Below, one piece after another: positions 1 to 7,991 of a stretch of DNA of 64,000 nucleotides. Source of the stretch: DAIOXA01 sp050949165 (lineage in GTDB: Bacteria; Bacillota; Proteinivoracia; UBA4975); contig JBMNFF010000001.1 in assembly GCA_050949165.1 (NCBI GenBank), forward strand, positions 310,001 to 374,000, read 5' to 3'. A program made the position numbers and the translations under genes. The notes beneath the pieces were generated by a model. That model searched no databases. It was not told the origin of the DNA and was given only the letters and a program-made list of their open reading frames with translations. Every line of letters starts with the position of its first letter. Position 1 is the stretch's first letter.

Positions 1-2133
1 CACCAACTGGACAGCGTCAGAAAGCTGGAAGCCGCTGCCAAGGCTGAAGGTGTCGGCAAGAACTACCTCATCCAGCACAGCGCCGGCTCTGGGAAAACCA
101 AGTCGATATCTTGGCTGGCCCACCGATTGGCCAACCTCCACGATGACAACGACAAGCCCGTCTTCAACAGCGTCATTGTGGTCACCGACCGCAGGGCCCT
201 GGATAAGCAACTCCAGGACAGCATCTACCAGTTGGAACACAAGCACGGCGTGGTTGAGAAAATAGACAAGGACTCCAACCAGCTGGCCAATGCCCTGAAG
301 GGCGGGGCCAAGATCATCATTTCCACACTGCAGAAGTTCCCCTTTATCATTGAAAAGGCCGGAGAACTGGGGGACAGAAAATATGCAGTGATCATCGACG
401 AGGCCCACTCCAGCACAAGCGGGGAAACCATTGGCTCCTTGCGGGAAGCCTTGCATGCCGCATCGCTAGAAGAAGCCGCGCAAATAGAGCATGAAGCAGA
501 GGCCAAGGAGTATGATCCGGAGGAAGCGATTCTGGAAGAAATCCGGAAGAGGGGCATCCAGCCCAATATCAGCTTCTTTGCCTTCACGGCGACACCCAAG
601 GCCAAGACCCTTGAAACCTTCGGTACCCCCGGGGAAGATGGTCTGCCCAAGCCATTTCACGTCTACTCCATGCGCCAGGCCATCGAGGAAGGATTTATCC
701 TGGACGTTCTGCAGAACTACGTCACCTATGAGACGTACTTTAAAATAGGTAAGAAAATTGAAGATGACCCTGCCTTCGAACGGGCCAAGGCCACCAAAGC
801 GATAACCAGGTTTGTCAGCCTGCACCCCCATAATATTGCCCAGAAGACTGAGATAATGATCGAGCACTTCCGCAGGGTCACCAAGCACAAGATTGGCGGT
901 CGGGCCAAGGCCATGGTGGTTACCAGCTCCAGACTGCATGCCGTGCGCTACAAGCAAGCCTTTGACGATTACATTAAGAAAAAGGGCTATACCGATCTCA
1001 AGACCCTGGTGGCATTCTCGGGCACAGTCTATGACGATGGCCTTTCTTATACCGAAGCCGGCATGAATCAGTTCGGCGAGGCTCAGACGCCGAAGCGATT
1101 CAACACCGACGAGTACCAGGTCCTCATCGTCGCCGAGAAATACCAAACCGGTTTCGATCAGCCCTTGCTGCACACCATGTTCGTGGACAAACCCCTGTCG
1201 GGGCTAAAGGCGGTCCAGACCTTATCCAGGCTTAATAGGATCCATAAAGGGAAAACAGATACCTTTATCCTGGACTTCGTAAACAAGGCCGAAGATATCC
1301 AGGAGGCCTTTAAACCCTATTATCAGACTGCTGTATTAGAAGAAGTGACGGATCCCAATATCCTGTATGGGCTTGAAAGGCAGCTGGATACTGCCGGAGT
1401 TTACCTCAAGGAAGAGGTAAGTAAATTTGCCGAAATCTATTATGGTGAAAAGAAACCCAACTTTAAGGCTCGGATCAATAACCTCATCGATAAAGCCGTG
1501 AAACGCTACGAATCCCTCGTTGAAGATGCCCAGGATGAGTTCTCCAGCAGCGCCAAGAAGTTCACTAGGCTCTATTCATTCATCACCCAAATTACACCCT
1601 TCGTGGATGTGGAACTGCACAAACTCTATATTTATCTATCCTTCCTGATTAAAAAACTCCCCAAGGGAGTAGGGGGATCTGTGAACCTGTCCGATGAGGT
1701 ATCACTTGATTACTATGTCAACAAGAAGATATTTGACGGCAGCCTATCTCTTGACTCAGAGTCTGTAAGAGAACCATTAACACCGGTACAATATGCTGGC
1801 ACTGGCAGTAATGAGGATGAAGTAGAGGAACTATCTAGCATAATCGACCGTCTCAACAAAAGGTTCGGCACTGACTTTGATAATACCAACAGACTATTCC
1901 TTGAGCAGATCGAGGAAGACTTCTCCAAAGATGAAGATATGAAGCAAAGCGCAAGAACTAACCCTATGGATGACTTTAAATACCCGTTCGAAAGGGCGTT
2001 CATGGACAAAGTAATCGAGAGAATGACTGAGAACGAGAAGTTTGCCACCAGAATCATTGATGATGAAGAGTTTCGGAATGCACTGATGGAGCTCATGCTA
2101 GGGAAAACCTATGAAAAATTGAAAGAGGCTTAA
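1..2133 (+). CDS. hsdR: Type I restriction enzyme, R (motor/endonuclease) subunit, 5'-truncated by window edge
   Basis: The reading frame is open from base 1, so the start lies outside the window and about 710 residues of a protein usually near 1000 aa are seen. The helicase motifs are in order. A Walker A motif HSAGSGKTKS lies at visible residues 26-35 and a DEAH box (VIIDEAHSS) near residue 132. Motif III (FTATPKA) lies near residue 195 and motif VI (QTLSRLNRIHKG) near residue 405. HsdR uses ATP to translocate DNA and cleaves it away from the recognition site, in complex with HsdM and HsdS. Those genes are not in the window and would be to the left. The N-terminal PD-(D/E)XK nuclease domain is also off-window. 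The C-terminal helical region looks complete to the stop. Confidence 0.93.
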   Translation, partial: HQLDSVRKLEAAAKAEGVGKNYLIQHSAGSGKTKSISWLAHRLANLHDDNDKPVFNSVIVVTDRRALDKQLQDSIYQLEHKHGVVEKIDKDSNQLANALKGGAKIIISTLQKFPFIIEKAGELGDRKYAVIIDEAHSSTSGETIGSLREALHAASLEEAAQIEHEAEAKEYDPEEAILEEIRKRGIQPNISFFAFTATPKAKTLETFGTPGEDGLPKPFHVYSMRQAIEEGFILDVLQNYVTYETYFKIGKKIEDDPAFERAKATKAITRFVSLHPHNIAQKTEIMIEHFRRVTKHKIGGRAKAMVVTSSRLHAVRYKQAFDDYIKKKGYTDLKTLVAFSGTVYDDGLSYTEAGMNQFGEAQTPKRFNTDEYQVLIVAEKYQTGFDQPLLHTMFVDKPLSGLKAVQTLSRLNRIHKGKTDTFILDFVNKAEDIQEAFKPYYQTAVLEEVTDPNILYGLERQLDTAGVYLKEEVSKFAEIYYGEKKPNFKARINNLIDKAVKRYESLVEDAQDEFSSSAKKFTRLYSFITQITPFVDVELHKLYIYLSFLIKKLPKGVGGSVNLSDEVSLDYYVNKKIFDGSLSLDSESVREPLTPVQYAGTGSNEDEVEELSSIIDRLNKRFGTDFDNTNRLFLEQIEEDFSKDEDMKQSARTNPMDDFKYPFERAFMDKVIERMTENEKFATRIIDDEEFRNALMELMLGKTYEKLKEA

Positions 2134-2181
2134 AGCCTAGGTAAGAGCGCTACGGCAATAAGATCAAGATATTCCACTCTT

Positions 2182-2241
2182 GAGACTCAAGCAACAAGGC
2201 AGCTCACGCTGAACCATATAGTTGCTTGCCAAAGTAGTCTC
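2182..2241. repeat. Imperfect inverted repeat in the hsdR-HNH spacer
   Basis: In the 243-bp gap after hsdR, the arms GAGACT (2182-2187) and GCAAC (2191-2195) are matched in inverted order by GTTGC (2221-2225) and AGTCTC (2236-2241), so a long stem can form. There is no T-run, so it is not a classical terminator. No gene is visible in the gap. Confidence 0.4.
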
Positions 2242-2376
2242 AAATGCTGCGACAGATGGATAGAGGGTGCGTGAACCACCTGAAGGTTGGAGATAATCCA
2301 GGACGAGTTTTCCAGCATGCCAAGATGGTCACCAAGCTGTATTAAACCTCGGGAAACTTCAAAAAGGAGAAAACTA

Positions 2377-3582
2377 GTGAAAAATAGTTGTTTTTTATGT
2401 GGCAAAAGGGTATCCAAAAAAAACCAAACCTACTCTAAGGAACATGTATTTCCTGATTGGCTTCTAGAGAAATATAACTACAAGAGAGACCCAAAAACAG
2501 GTAAAGTTTCAGGGAAATTACGGTTACCTAATGGCAACTTTGCTGCATACGATGACATTAAAATTCCTTGTTGCAAAAAATGTAACAATGAAGTTTTAAA
2601 AACCGTTGAAGAGGAAATTAAGCGTAGTGTTGACTTAGGATATGATAAGTTTATTACCTTGCCTAAGATTACTATCACACAGTGGGTAGCGAAAATACAT
2701 TGGGGGATACGGATATATGATTCTCTACGTGTCACTGGCTATGATGAAGATTTAAAGAAGCCATTAAGACTATTAGAACCTAATAAACTTGGATATTTAC
2801 TAGCAGAAAGCTCTCTAGTAAGGCAATTGATAGGAAAGACAAAAGTCCACGATGGATGTGTATCATTATTTATTTTTAGGACATTTACTTCTGATATACT
2901 TCCATTTGACTACTTGGAAAACGAGACCGGATTAGCAATAAGAATTGGAGAGATTGGGCTTATATGTTCGTTTAGAGATAACGGGCTAACAGAGGAAACA
3001 GGTTTTGGGGACTTTTTTATCGATAAAATATTGACACCTATTCAGTTCCGCGAAACTGCTTATAGAGTTTTGTATTTTGCCTCATGCATAGAAACTCCAT
3101 ACTATTCGATGGTTTTACCAGAGGAAGAATACGAGGAAGTCGCTGCTATCTTTGAGAACTGCGTTGAGCTCTTTCCAAAGCTTTACACTATGTTCAATCA
3201 CGTGAAAGAATACAACCCAAATCGTTTCTTAGAGGGGATAAAATGGGATTCTCGTATACCTAATAGAAATTTAATCTTTGATTCATTTTTTGGGTTTAAG
3301 CAATGCTCAAATCTTGATCAGAATATATGGAGAATAGTTAATGATTCAGACTATAAGAAGATTAAACCTGCTAATAAAATCGACCTTTTTGCCTATCTCG
3401 AAAACAGATCTATTACTTATCACGCATTCTTAGTTGAAGAGTTTAAGTTAACTCCATTATTCATCTTGCTTATTTTTGATGATTTTGACCATCATGTTGA
3501 TCTTGAAAACCTTACTTCAAAATGTGTTCTTAACGGGATATCGCTCTTTGAATTACGTGCACAAATTTACACCACTAACTAG
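2377..3582 (+). CDS. HNH-type zinc-binding endonuclease-like protein
   Basis: The product is 401 aa. I place the start at GTG 2377 because an AAGGAG ribosome site sits 7 nt upstream; the frame stays open further 5' but without a ribosome site. The first 75 residues carry CFLC, then EHVFPDWLL, then CCKKCNNE. This is the Cys-x2-Cys / (E)H-x-x-P / Cys-x2-Cys-Asn layout of HNH nucleases that hold a structural zinc. The remaining roughly 300 residues are not recognised and show no membrane segment. The gene follows hsdR in the same direction and is clearly AT-richer than it, so it was probably acquired separately. An island defence role is inferred from location only. Confidence 0.6.
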   Translation: MKNSCFLCGKRVSKKNQTYSKEHVFPDWLLEKYNYKRDPKTGKVSGKLRLPNGNFAAYDDIKIPCCKKCNNEVLKTVEEEIKRSVDLGYDKFITLPKITITQWVAKIHWGIRIYDSLRVTGYDEDLKKPLRLLEPNKLGYLLAESSLVRQLIGKTKVHDGCVSLFIFRTFTSDILPFDYLENETGLAIRIGEIGLICSFRDNGLTEETGFGDFFIDKILTPIQFRETAYRVLYFASCIETPYYSMVLPEEEYEEVAAIFENCVELFPKLYTMFNHVKEYNPNRFLEGIKWDSRIPNRNLIFDSFFGFKQCSNLDQNIWRIVNDSDYKKIKPANKIDLFAYLENRSITYHAFLVEEFKLTPLFILLIFDDFDHHVDLENLTSKCVLNGISLFELRAQIYTTN

Positions 3583-3816
3583 GATTGCGGGGTTTTATAT
3601 TCCTGTATGGGCTTTTTGCAGCACTGACTCATACATTCAGTGGTGTAAACAAGATCTTCATAATTTTATTTTGAACTTATCTCTATTGAACTTTATGGAA
3701 AATCAACAATTTACTTTGCGAGAAAAAAGCAATTTCGTATTGGGAAATTAAAAGTCTAATCCTCAATGATATTGCTGGCCTATAACGTCCGCATGCACAA
3801 CCTAGATGTCGTTAAA

Positions 3817-4095
3817 TGTCCGCGAACTGCCGGACCCAGTGACCAAGGAGGGAGAGCTAGAGTAACTACACCCTATGACCAACTTCACCATATGGTTCGT
3901 CAATAATCCGTTTTCCATTTTGCGCACTTAGAGGAGGTAGTGGGTGCATACCTTAACCATTTACTGTGCATCTCCGCTAGAGTGCGTCATCAAAGACCAC
4001 TCTTGTGAAGATTTCAAGCTCACCCTACCGAATGTACTCCCCTACCTGTGCCCGGTCGAAGTGAGGCAGCTTGCACTGCAGGTCAGCGCTGCAGG
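3817..4095 (-). pseudogene. Relic of the ExeA-like transposition ATPase 3' end and transposon terminus
   Basis: On the minus strand, blocks match the C-terminal coding region and downstream sequence of the intact ATPase gene at 9337-10137. Translated pieces include LQCKLPHFDRAQVGEYI. The DNA around 3838-3872 (GACCAAGGAGGGAGAGCTAG) repeats the sequence just after the intact gene. The outer end TGTCCGCGAACTGCCGGACC (3817-3836) matches the right end of the large element at about 12617-12636 in inverted orientation. The similarity is broken by substitutions and indels, so this is a decayed, inverted remnant. The flanks 3583-3816 and 4096-4337 hold nothing I recognise. Confidence 0.75.
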
Positions 4096-4337
4096 AGATA
4101 AGGGTAAGGTAACAGTTCTGGAATTTAATGGTGCACATTTCTTCATATCGTTTTTTGGGAAGCAGGGTAGCCGTTTTACAAAGTTTCTCGAATTGGAGTG
4201 ATTGGTTGGTAGATGCAACGAACATAAGCGGTTTAATCCTAATACCCTGGAATGCTTTTACATGTTGGACGTAGGAAAATGTATCGAATACAATTTTGAT
4301 ACTGCAGCCAGTTAACATAATTAATGAACTTGGCCTC

Positions 4338-5147
4338 TTAAAATACATCTAGTTCAACTATTTTTTTGTGAAATAGTCCACGCCCGAAAAAGTAAGTGTT
4401 TCTGTCGTATAGAGAAAGCAACAACCGGGCGCTTATGGGATAGTTGATAATCGTATGCATTTTTCCAATACCGGTATCGTGTAAATCTGTTGACTTCGTA
4501 TCAATATTATACATGCATACAGGATGGTCACTTGTTACAAACGAGCAGATTTTATGGTCTGATATCTTGTAAATAGTCCAGCTTTTTGTAAGTAGAATAC
4601 TTGCTAATTTGCTAATGCGTTTAGGGTCATTAATTATTGACATGGTAATTCCTTTCAATTTATCAGGGGAATTATAGCCTTCAAGGATTTTTTGATGTTC
4701 TAGTGATAAGCCATCTTTAAATTGTATTTTAACTTCCTCAATGACCGGCGGTGCAACATCCTGAATTATACTGTTTTGATATCTCCTTGATTTCGGAGTG
4801 CGAAGCAATTGAATTACCATAATTACAGCTAATCTTTTTTGGGTATCATCATCTAGAATTATATCTTTATTTCTTGTAAAGATTGAATTGCATCGAAGAA
4901 CAAGTTGGCGAAAAGTATCTCCCATCATTTGCTCGATATTACTTGAATAATATCGCTCCCAGTAATATTTATCCTCAAGTTCTTCTACTGTATAGAAGTC
5001 CTTTTCCTTGGCCACCTTGTTAATATTAGTCAAAAAGGTGTGACCATTCCTGCTTTTAGCAACGATTTTCCAAACCTTTCCTGTAGGGACTGCAAAATTT
5101 TTCAAATAGACTTCAGGAATGTAGTGATGCCTACGAGGATAACTCAA
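4338..5147 (-). CDS. DUF4238 domain protein
   Basis: The product is 269 aa, starting at TTG 5147 with an AAGGAGG-type site about 11 nt upstream. The N-terminus reads RRHHYIPEVYLKNFA, the signature opening of DUF4238 proteins (HHYxPxxYLKxF). Members are scattered in accessory regions and their biochemical role is not established to my knowledge. The body is hydrophilic, with no signal peptide. It is somewhat shorter than many members, and its 3' end lies next to the transposon relic, so a C-terminal loss is possible. It is transcribed against the neighbouring restriction genes. Confidence 0.72.
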   Translation of the reverse strand: MSYPRRHHYIPEVYLKNFAVPTGKVWKIVAKSRNGHTFLTNINKVAKEKDFYTVEELEDKYYWERYYSSNIEQMMGDTFRQLVLRCNSIFTRNKDIILDDDTQKRLAVIMVIQLLRTPKSRRYQNSIIQDVAPPVIEEVKIQFKDGLSLEHQKILEGYNSPDKLKGITMSIINDPKRISKLASILLTKSWTIYKISDHKICSFVTSDHPVCMYNIDTKSTDLHDTGIGKMHTIINYPISARLLLSLYDRNTYFFGRGLFHKKIVELDVF

Positions 5148-5536
5148 ATTCCCCGCCTCCTTCCCTTAACAGCTAACACCGATATCAATCTAATGTCAAT
5201 GTCGGGGCAGCTTGCACCGCTGGTGTACCAGCAATTGGATTGCTGCGTATGCCGCAGCAGAAACTCCCTTTGAGCTCGCAATTTACAGGAAAGGTCAATG
5301 GTCGCTAACGCAACGGACCGATTGGCCACATATCTGCGACTTTGTAACATTCAAGACCTTCAATATGAAATACTAGTCCATATGTAAAATGTGAAAGCCT
5401 CTATTTAAGGAATTAACTATTGTATTCCATTACTCCTGCTATCTTTCCGTTGCGTCTTTCCTCATTTGCTTGTTAGTGGAGGATTCTTTGCGACAGCAAA
5501 GGTGCCCCCAACTATTATCATGGTCCTATACCTTAA
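5148..5536. other. Gene-free spacer
   Basis: I see no credible coding region or RNA gene between the DUF4238 start and the terminator at 5537. Short open frames here lack ribosome sites and recognisable products. Confidence 0.5.
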
Positions 5537-5573
5537 GCCACCTCTCGTGCAACCTGCGAGGGTTGGCTTTTTT
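5537..5573 (+). terminator. Rho-independent terminator
   Basis: GCCACCTCTCG (5537-5547) pairs with CGAGGGTTGGC (5557-5567) with one mismatch, followed by a T6 run. It lies just upstream of the truncated gene at 5626, so whatever it once terminated is no longer visible. Confidence 0.75.
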
Positions 5574-5625
5574 ATTCTCCTTACATATAGGGCCAATTGG
5601 TCACTAGAATTATGGAGGAGATAAT

Positions 5626-5677
5626 ATGAAAGAAGGAAAACCAACGGTCATCAGTGAAATTATTACACAGCGGGTTT
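5626..5677 (+). pseudogene. 5' end of an unknown gene cut by IS256
   Basis: ATG 5626 is preceded by a strong GGAGGAG site at 8-nt spacing. It encodes MKEGKPTVISEIITQR and is then interrupted at 5678 by the IS256-family end. The remaining in-frame codons run into IS sequence. The downstream half is not found right of the IS, where an excisionase-like frame lies instead. The product cannot be identified from 17 codons. Confidence 0.55.
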
Positions 5678-7007
5678 GTGTCAAGTTTTGTTCGCAAAAT
5701 CCATCTGCACTCCGTAAATGGATTATGCCACCTGCATTCGATCTTCCTTTGTTAACTGGATAATATCTGGCTTTATATAACATCTCCCTGACGACCAATC
5801 CTCGGCATATTCAATCAGGTATGTCGTAACAAGACGGATATAGGAATCCATACTTGGAAAGATGCCAACAACAGATGTCCGCCGACGAATCTCCCTGTTA
5901 AGCCGCTCTAACATGTTCGTTGAGGATATCTTCCTAGCATCTAGCCGGTTAAAATTGTAGAACTGCAAAGAGTCTTCCAAGCCAGATTCAAGAACTTCTA
6001 CTGCTCCAGGGTATTGGTTTTCGTAGGTGTCCATCAATGCATTGGCGTATTTCTTAGCACTTTCAAGATCCGGCTGCAACCAGATTTGCTTCAACCTATC
6101 AGCAAAAGCTGCTTTGCCTTTGGCGGGCAGGTGAGCCAAGATGTTACGCATGAAGTGCACTTTACAACGCTGCCAACTGCAACCGATAAATGACGTCTGA
6201 ACAGCTTTTACCAACCCTTTGTGAGCATCGGACACTACCAGCCATGTATCTTTGAGGCCCCTGTCCTTTAGCCTCTGGAACAGCTCCCTGTAGGTAGCCT
6301 CAGACTCATCCTGCATCGGCTCAATGGCTAATATGTCGCGCCTGCCGCTTTCATCAAGCCCGACAACTACAAGGACTGCCATGTTCTTCACGTGCCGGTC
6401 ATACCTAATCTTCTCGTATAATGCATCAACCCATAGGACAGGATACGTCTTTTTCAACGGACGTTTCCGGAAAGCTTCCACCTGATCGTTTAATTCCCTT
6501 GTGATTTGAGAAACCTGGCTTCGGGAGATTGAGTCGATGCCAAGGCTCTTGGCCAGCTTCTCAATCTTGCGGGTGGAAACTCCGTTAACATAGGCCTCCT
6601 GGATAACATTCATAAGGGCAACTTCTGATCGTTTCTTTTCAGTTACGAAGAAGGGAATGTAGCCGCCTTTGCGCAACTTAGGGACAAACAAATACAGGGT
6701 CCCCATTCTAGTGTCGAACCGGCGGACACGGTACCCGGAGCGGTATCCGGACCTTTCTGAGTTACGCTCTGACTTGGAAGCATTGACCTTAGATGTTACT
6801 TCGGCTTCCATAAGTTGCTCGCACAGCCACTTCAGCATCGAGAGCATTGGGTCTTCTTCTGACATGAATTGCAATAGCATTTTCTCGAAGTTTCCAGTAG
6901 AATAAGAGTAAGCCATCGGTAACAACTCCTTTTGGTTTGCTCGTCACTTACCATTTCGGGGTTGCCGATGGTTTTTCCTTTTTACTTTTGCGAACTTAAT
7001 TGTACAC
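5678..7007 (-). mobile_element. IS256-family insertion sequence, copy 1
   Basis: The 1330-bp element is defined by comparison with copy 2 at 18637-19966. Its left end GTGTCAAGTTTTGTTCGCAA and right end (ending ...TTAATTGTACAC) form imperfect terminal inverted repeats sharing GTGT and GTTCGCAAAA. It carries one transposase gene on the minus strand. The 8-bp flanks (GCGGGTTT and TATCTACA) do not match, so no target duplication is visible. It separates two unrelated broken genes, which suggests a deletion or recombination at this site. Confidence 0.9.
5723..6925 (-). CDS. IS256-family (mutator-type) transposase, copy 1
   Basis: The product is 400 aa, full length for the family. It shows the first catalytic Asp in VLWVDALYEKIR, the second in LVVSDAHKGLV, the HFMRN segment, and the conserved MLERLNREIRRR stretch with the catalytic Glu near the C-terminus. 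DDE transposases of this family insert by cut-and-paste or copy-out mechanisms. ATG 6925 has a weak AGGAG-like site (the reverse complement of AACTCCTTTT). It differs from copy 2 at only two residues that I can see (Ala/Asp at the NRLDxRK position and Asn/Asp at YAxALM). Confidence 0.95.
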   Translation of the reverse strand: MLPMAYSYSTGNFEKMLLQFMSEEDPMLSMLKWLCEQLMEAEVTSKVNASKSERNSERSGYRSGYRVRRFDTRMGTLYLFVPKLRKGGYIPFFVTEKKRSEVALMNVIQEAYVNGVSTRKIEKLAKSLGIDSISRSQVSQITRELNDQVEAFRKRPLKKTYPVLWVDALYEKIRYDRHVKNMAVLVVVGLDESGRRDILAIEPMQDESEATYRELFQRLKDRGLKDTWLVVSDAHKGLVKAVQTSFIGCSWQRCKVHFMRNILAHLPAKGKAAFADRLKQIWLQPDLESAKKYANALMDTYENQYPGAVEVLESGLEDSLQFYNFNRLDARKISSTNMLERLNREIRRRTSVVGIFPSMDSYIRLVTTYLIEYAEDWSSGRCYIKPDIIQLTKEDRMQVA

Positions 7008-7180
7008 TATCTACAGCGGGGGAGGTAGCTGAAGTTTTAAGAATTGGGAAGGTGAAAGCCTATGAAATTATGAAAACCGGGGAATTAGCAAGCTTTAGAG
7101 TCGGACAAAGAAACATCAGGACCACAAGACAGGCCCTGGAAAACTATATCCAGAGCCAATTAAGAAAGGAGGTGAGCTAG
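7008..7180 (+). pseudogene. Excisionase-type helix-turn-helix protein, N-terminus lost to IS256
   Basis: Directly after the IS end, the frame encodes GEVAEVLRIGKVKAYEIMKT, then SFRVGQRNIRTTRQALENYI. This is the winged-HTH pattern of excisionase (Xis/MerR-like, DNA-binding domain of the excisionase family) proteins, normally about 60-70 aa. The natural start is missing and the in-frame codons upstream belong to the IS. It overlaps the ribosome site of the integrase stub that follows, the usual xis-int order of integrative elements. Confidence 0.65.
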
Positions 7181-7181
7181 A

Positions 7182-7244
7182 ATGACCAAGACTAAGGGGT
7201 TGACAGCTATTGAGCCGGGCAAATGGCGAGGCAAGGTGTTTTAG
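7182..7244 (+). pseudogene. Stub of a tyrosine integrase N-terminus
   Basis: ATG 7182 follows an AAAGGAGGTGAG site and encodes MTKTKGLTAIEPGKWRGKVF before a stop. The short basic start and GKWRGKV resemble the arm-binding N-terminus of tyrosine recombinases (as in ...GKWxxxV...). The gene breaks off just before the left end of the large transposon. Context (downstream of an excisionase-like frame) supports this call. The sequence alone is too short to prove it. Confidence 0.4.
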
Positions 7245-7279
7245 CTAAACCATATAGTCCCTATGCTGACGGTATTGCC

Positions 7280-7413
7280 TGTCCACGGATTGCCATATAT
7301 AATGACCGTATCTAAAGAAAGGAAAGGAAAGGAAAGGACGCCCCGTTAGCGTGCTACACCACAAGTAGCACCAAGGCGTCCCAACTCAAAACCATGGTCA
7401 TTATATCAAGTTA
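7280..7413. repeat. Transposon left end: repeats, purine tract and long hairpin
   Basis: After the terminal motif, ATATATAATGACC (7297-7309 region) is repeated in inverted order as GGTCATTATAT near 7397-7407. Between them lie a GGAAA-type purine repeat (about 7318-7337) and a strong hairpin. GGACGCC (7336-7342) pairs with GGCGTCC (7375-7381), and GTGCTAC (7351-7357) pairs with GTAGCAC (7365-7371). Several inverted or direct transposase sites per end are typical of Mu/Tn7-type elements. The hairpin could also shield the transposase genes from outside transcription. Confidence 0.6.
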
Positions 7414-7421
7414 CGAGCTGG

Positions 7422-7946
7422 TTGAAAACCCTAACACGGGTGTTTTTTGTTCGGAGCGGAGAGCAGAACCCCTGCCCCTGCTGTGGTGGTAGCTTGAAAG
7501 TCATTGGCAGCAGGGAACGCAAGTACATAAACGGTATTGGTGAGAAAGTAGTGTTGGTAATCCGCAGGCTTCAATGTTCTCACTGCACTAAAGTTCACCA
7601 TGAGCTTCCAGACATCCTCACCCCTTACAAGCGGTACGGTAGTGAAAGCATTGAAGCAGTGGTCAGCGGCGAAAGTGAACTTACCGTTGCAGCAGATGAG
7701 TCTACAATTACCCGCTGGAAGCATTGGTTTCTGGAGGTTGCCAATTACCTGGCCAGTGCCCTGGTGTCCATTGCAATCCGTTATTGTCTTCAGTCTGCGG
7801 GAGGCGAATCCAACCTCCCTCAGTCTCCGCTCCAAAGGATCTGGCAGCTAGTAGGGAACGCCCCTCGTTGGCTAGCGAGAACTGTCCGTCCGGTGGTAAA
7901 CGCTAATTATTGGGTACATACCCGTTCTGCATTACTGTCCGGGTAG
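7422..7946 (+). CDS. DUF6431-type zinc-binding protein of the transposon
   Basis: The product is 174 aa from a TTG start at 7422. A zinc-ribbon pattern lies at residues 18-55: CPCCGGSLKVIG, then RRLQCSHCTKVHHELPD. The rest includes a segment RYGSESIEAVV and an STITRWKHW motif resembling a helix-turn-helix. Proteins with this start (DUF6431) are often the first gene of rve-transposase/ExeA-ATPase elements; their task is not settled. The ribosome site is poor, so the start is uncertain. It lies 45 nt before the transposase and is probably co-transcribed. Confidence 0.6.
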   Translation: MKTLTRVFFVRSGEQNPCPCCGGSLKVIGSRERKYINGIGEKVVLVIRRLQCSHCTKVHHELPDILTPYKRYGSESIEAVVSGESELTVAADESTITRWKHWFLEVANYLASALVSIAIRYCLQSAGGESNLPQSPLQRIWQLVGNAPRWLARTVRPVVNANYWVHTRSALLSG

Positions 7947-7991
7947 ACAAGCAGTAGACTCATGTTAAGACCGAAATGAGGAGGAATTAAC

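Noticed and set aside
466..1173. Long minus-strand open frame within hsdR
   Set aside because: It lies fully antisense to an unmistakable hsdR frame, has no recognisable product, and is an effect of codon bias.
3476..3751. 91-codon plus-strand frame overlapping the end of the HNH gene
   Set aside because: It overlaps a better supported gene by about 100 bp and has no ribosome site or family resemblance.
3944..4348. Two short open frames (plus and minus) around the transposon relic
   Set aside because: They are pieces of the decayed ATPase region; the only meaningful match is the LQCKLPHFD segment on the minus strand.
7318..7381. CRISPR-like or satellite repeat
   Set aside because: The GGAAA units are a 5-nt purine repeat followed by one hairpin; no spacer structure and no cas genes occur.
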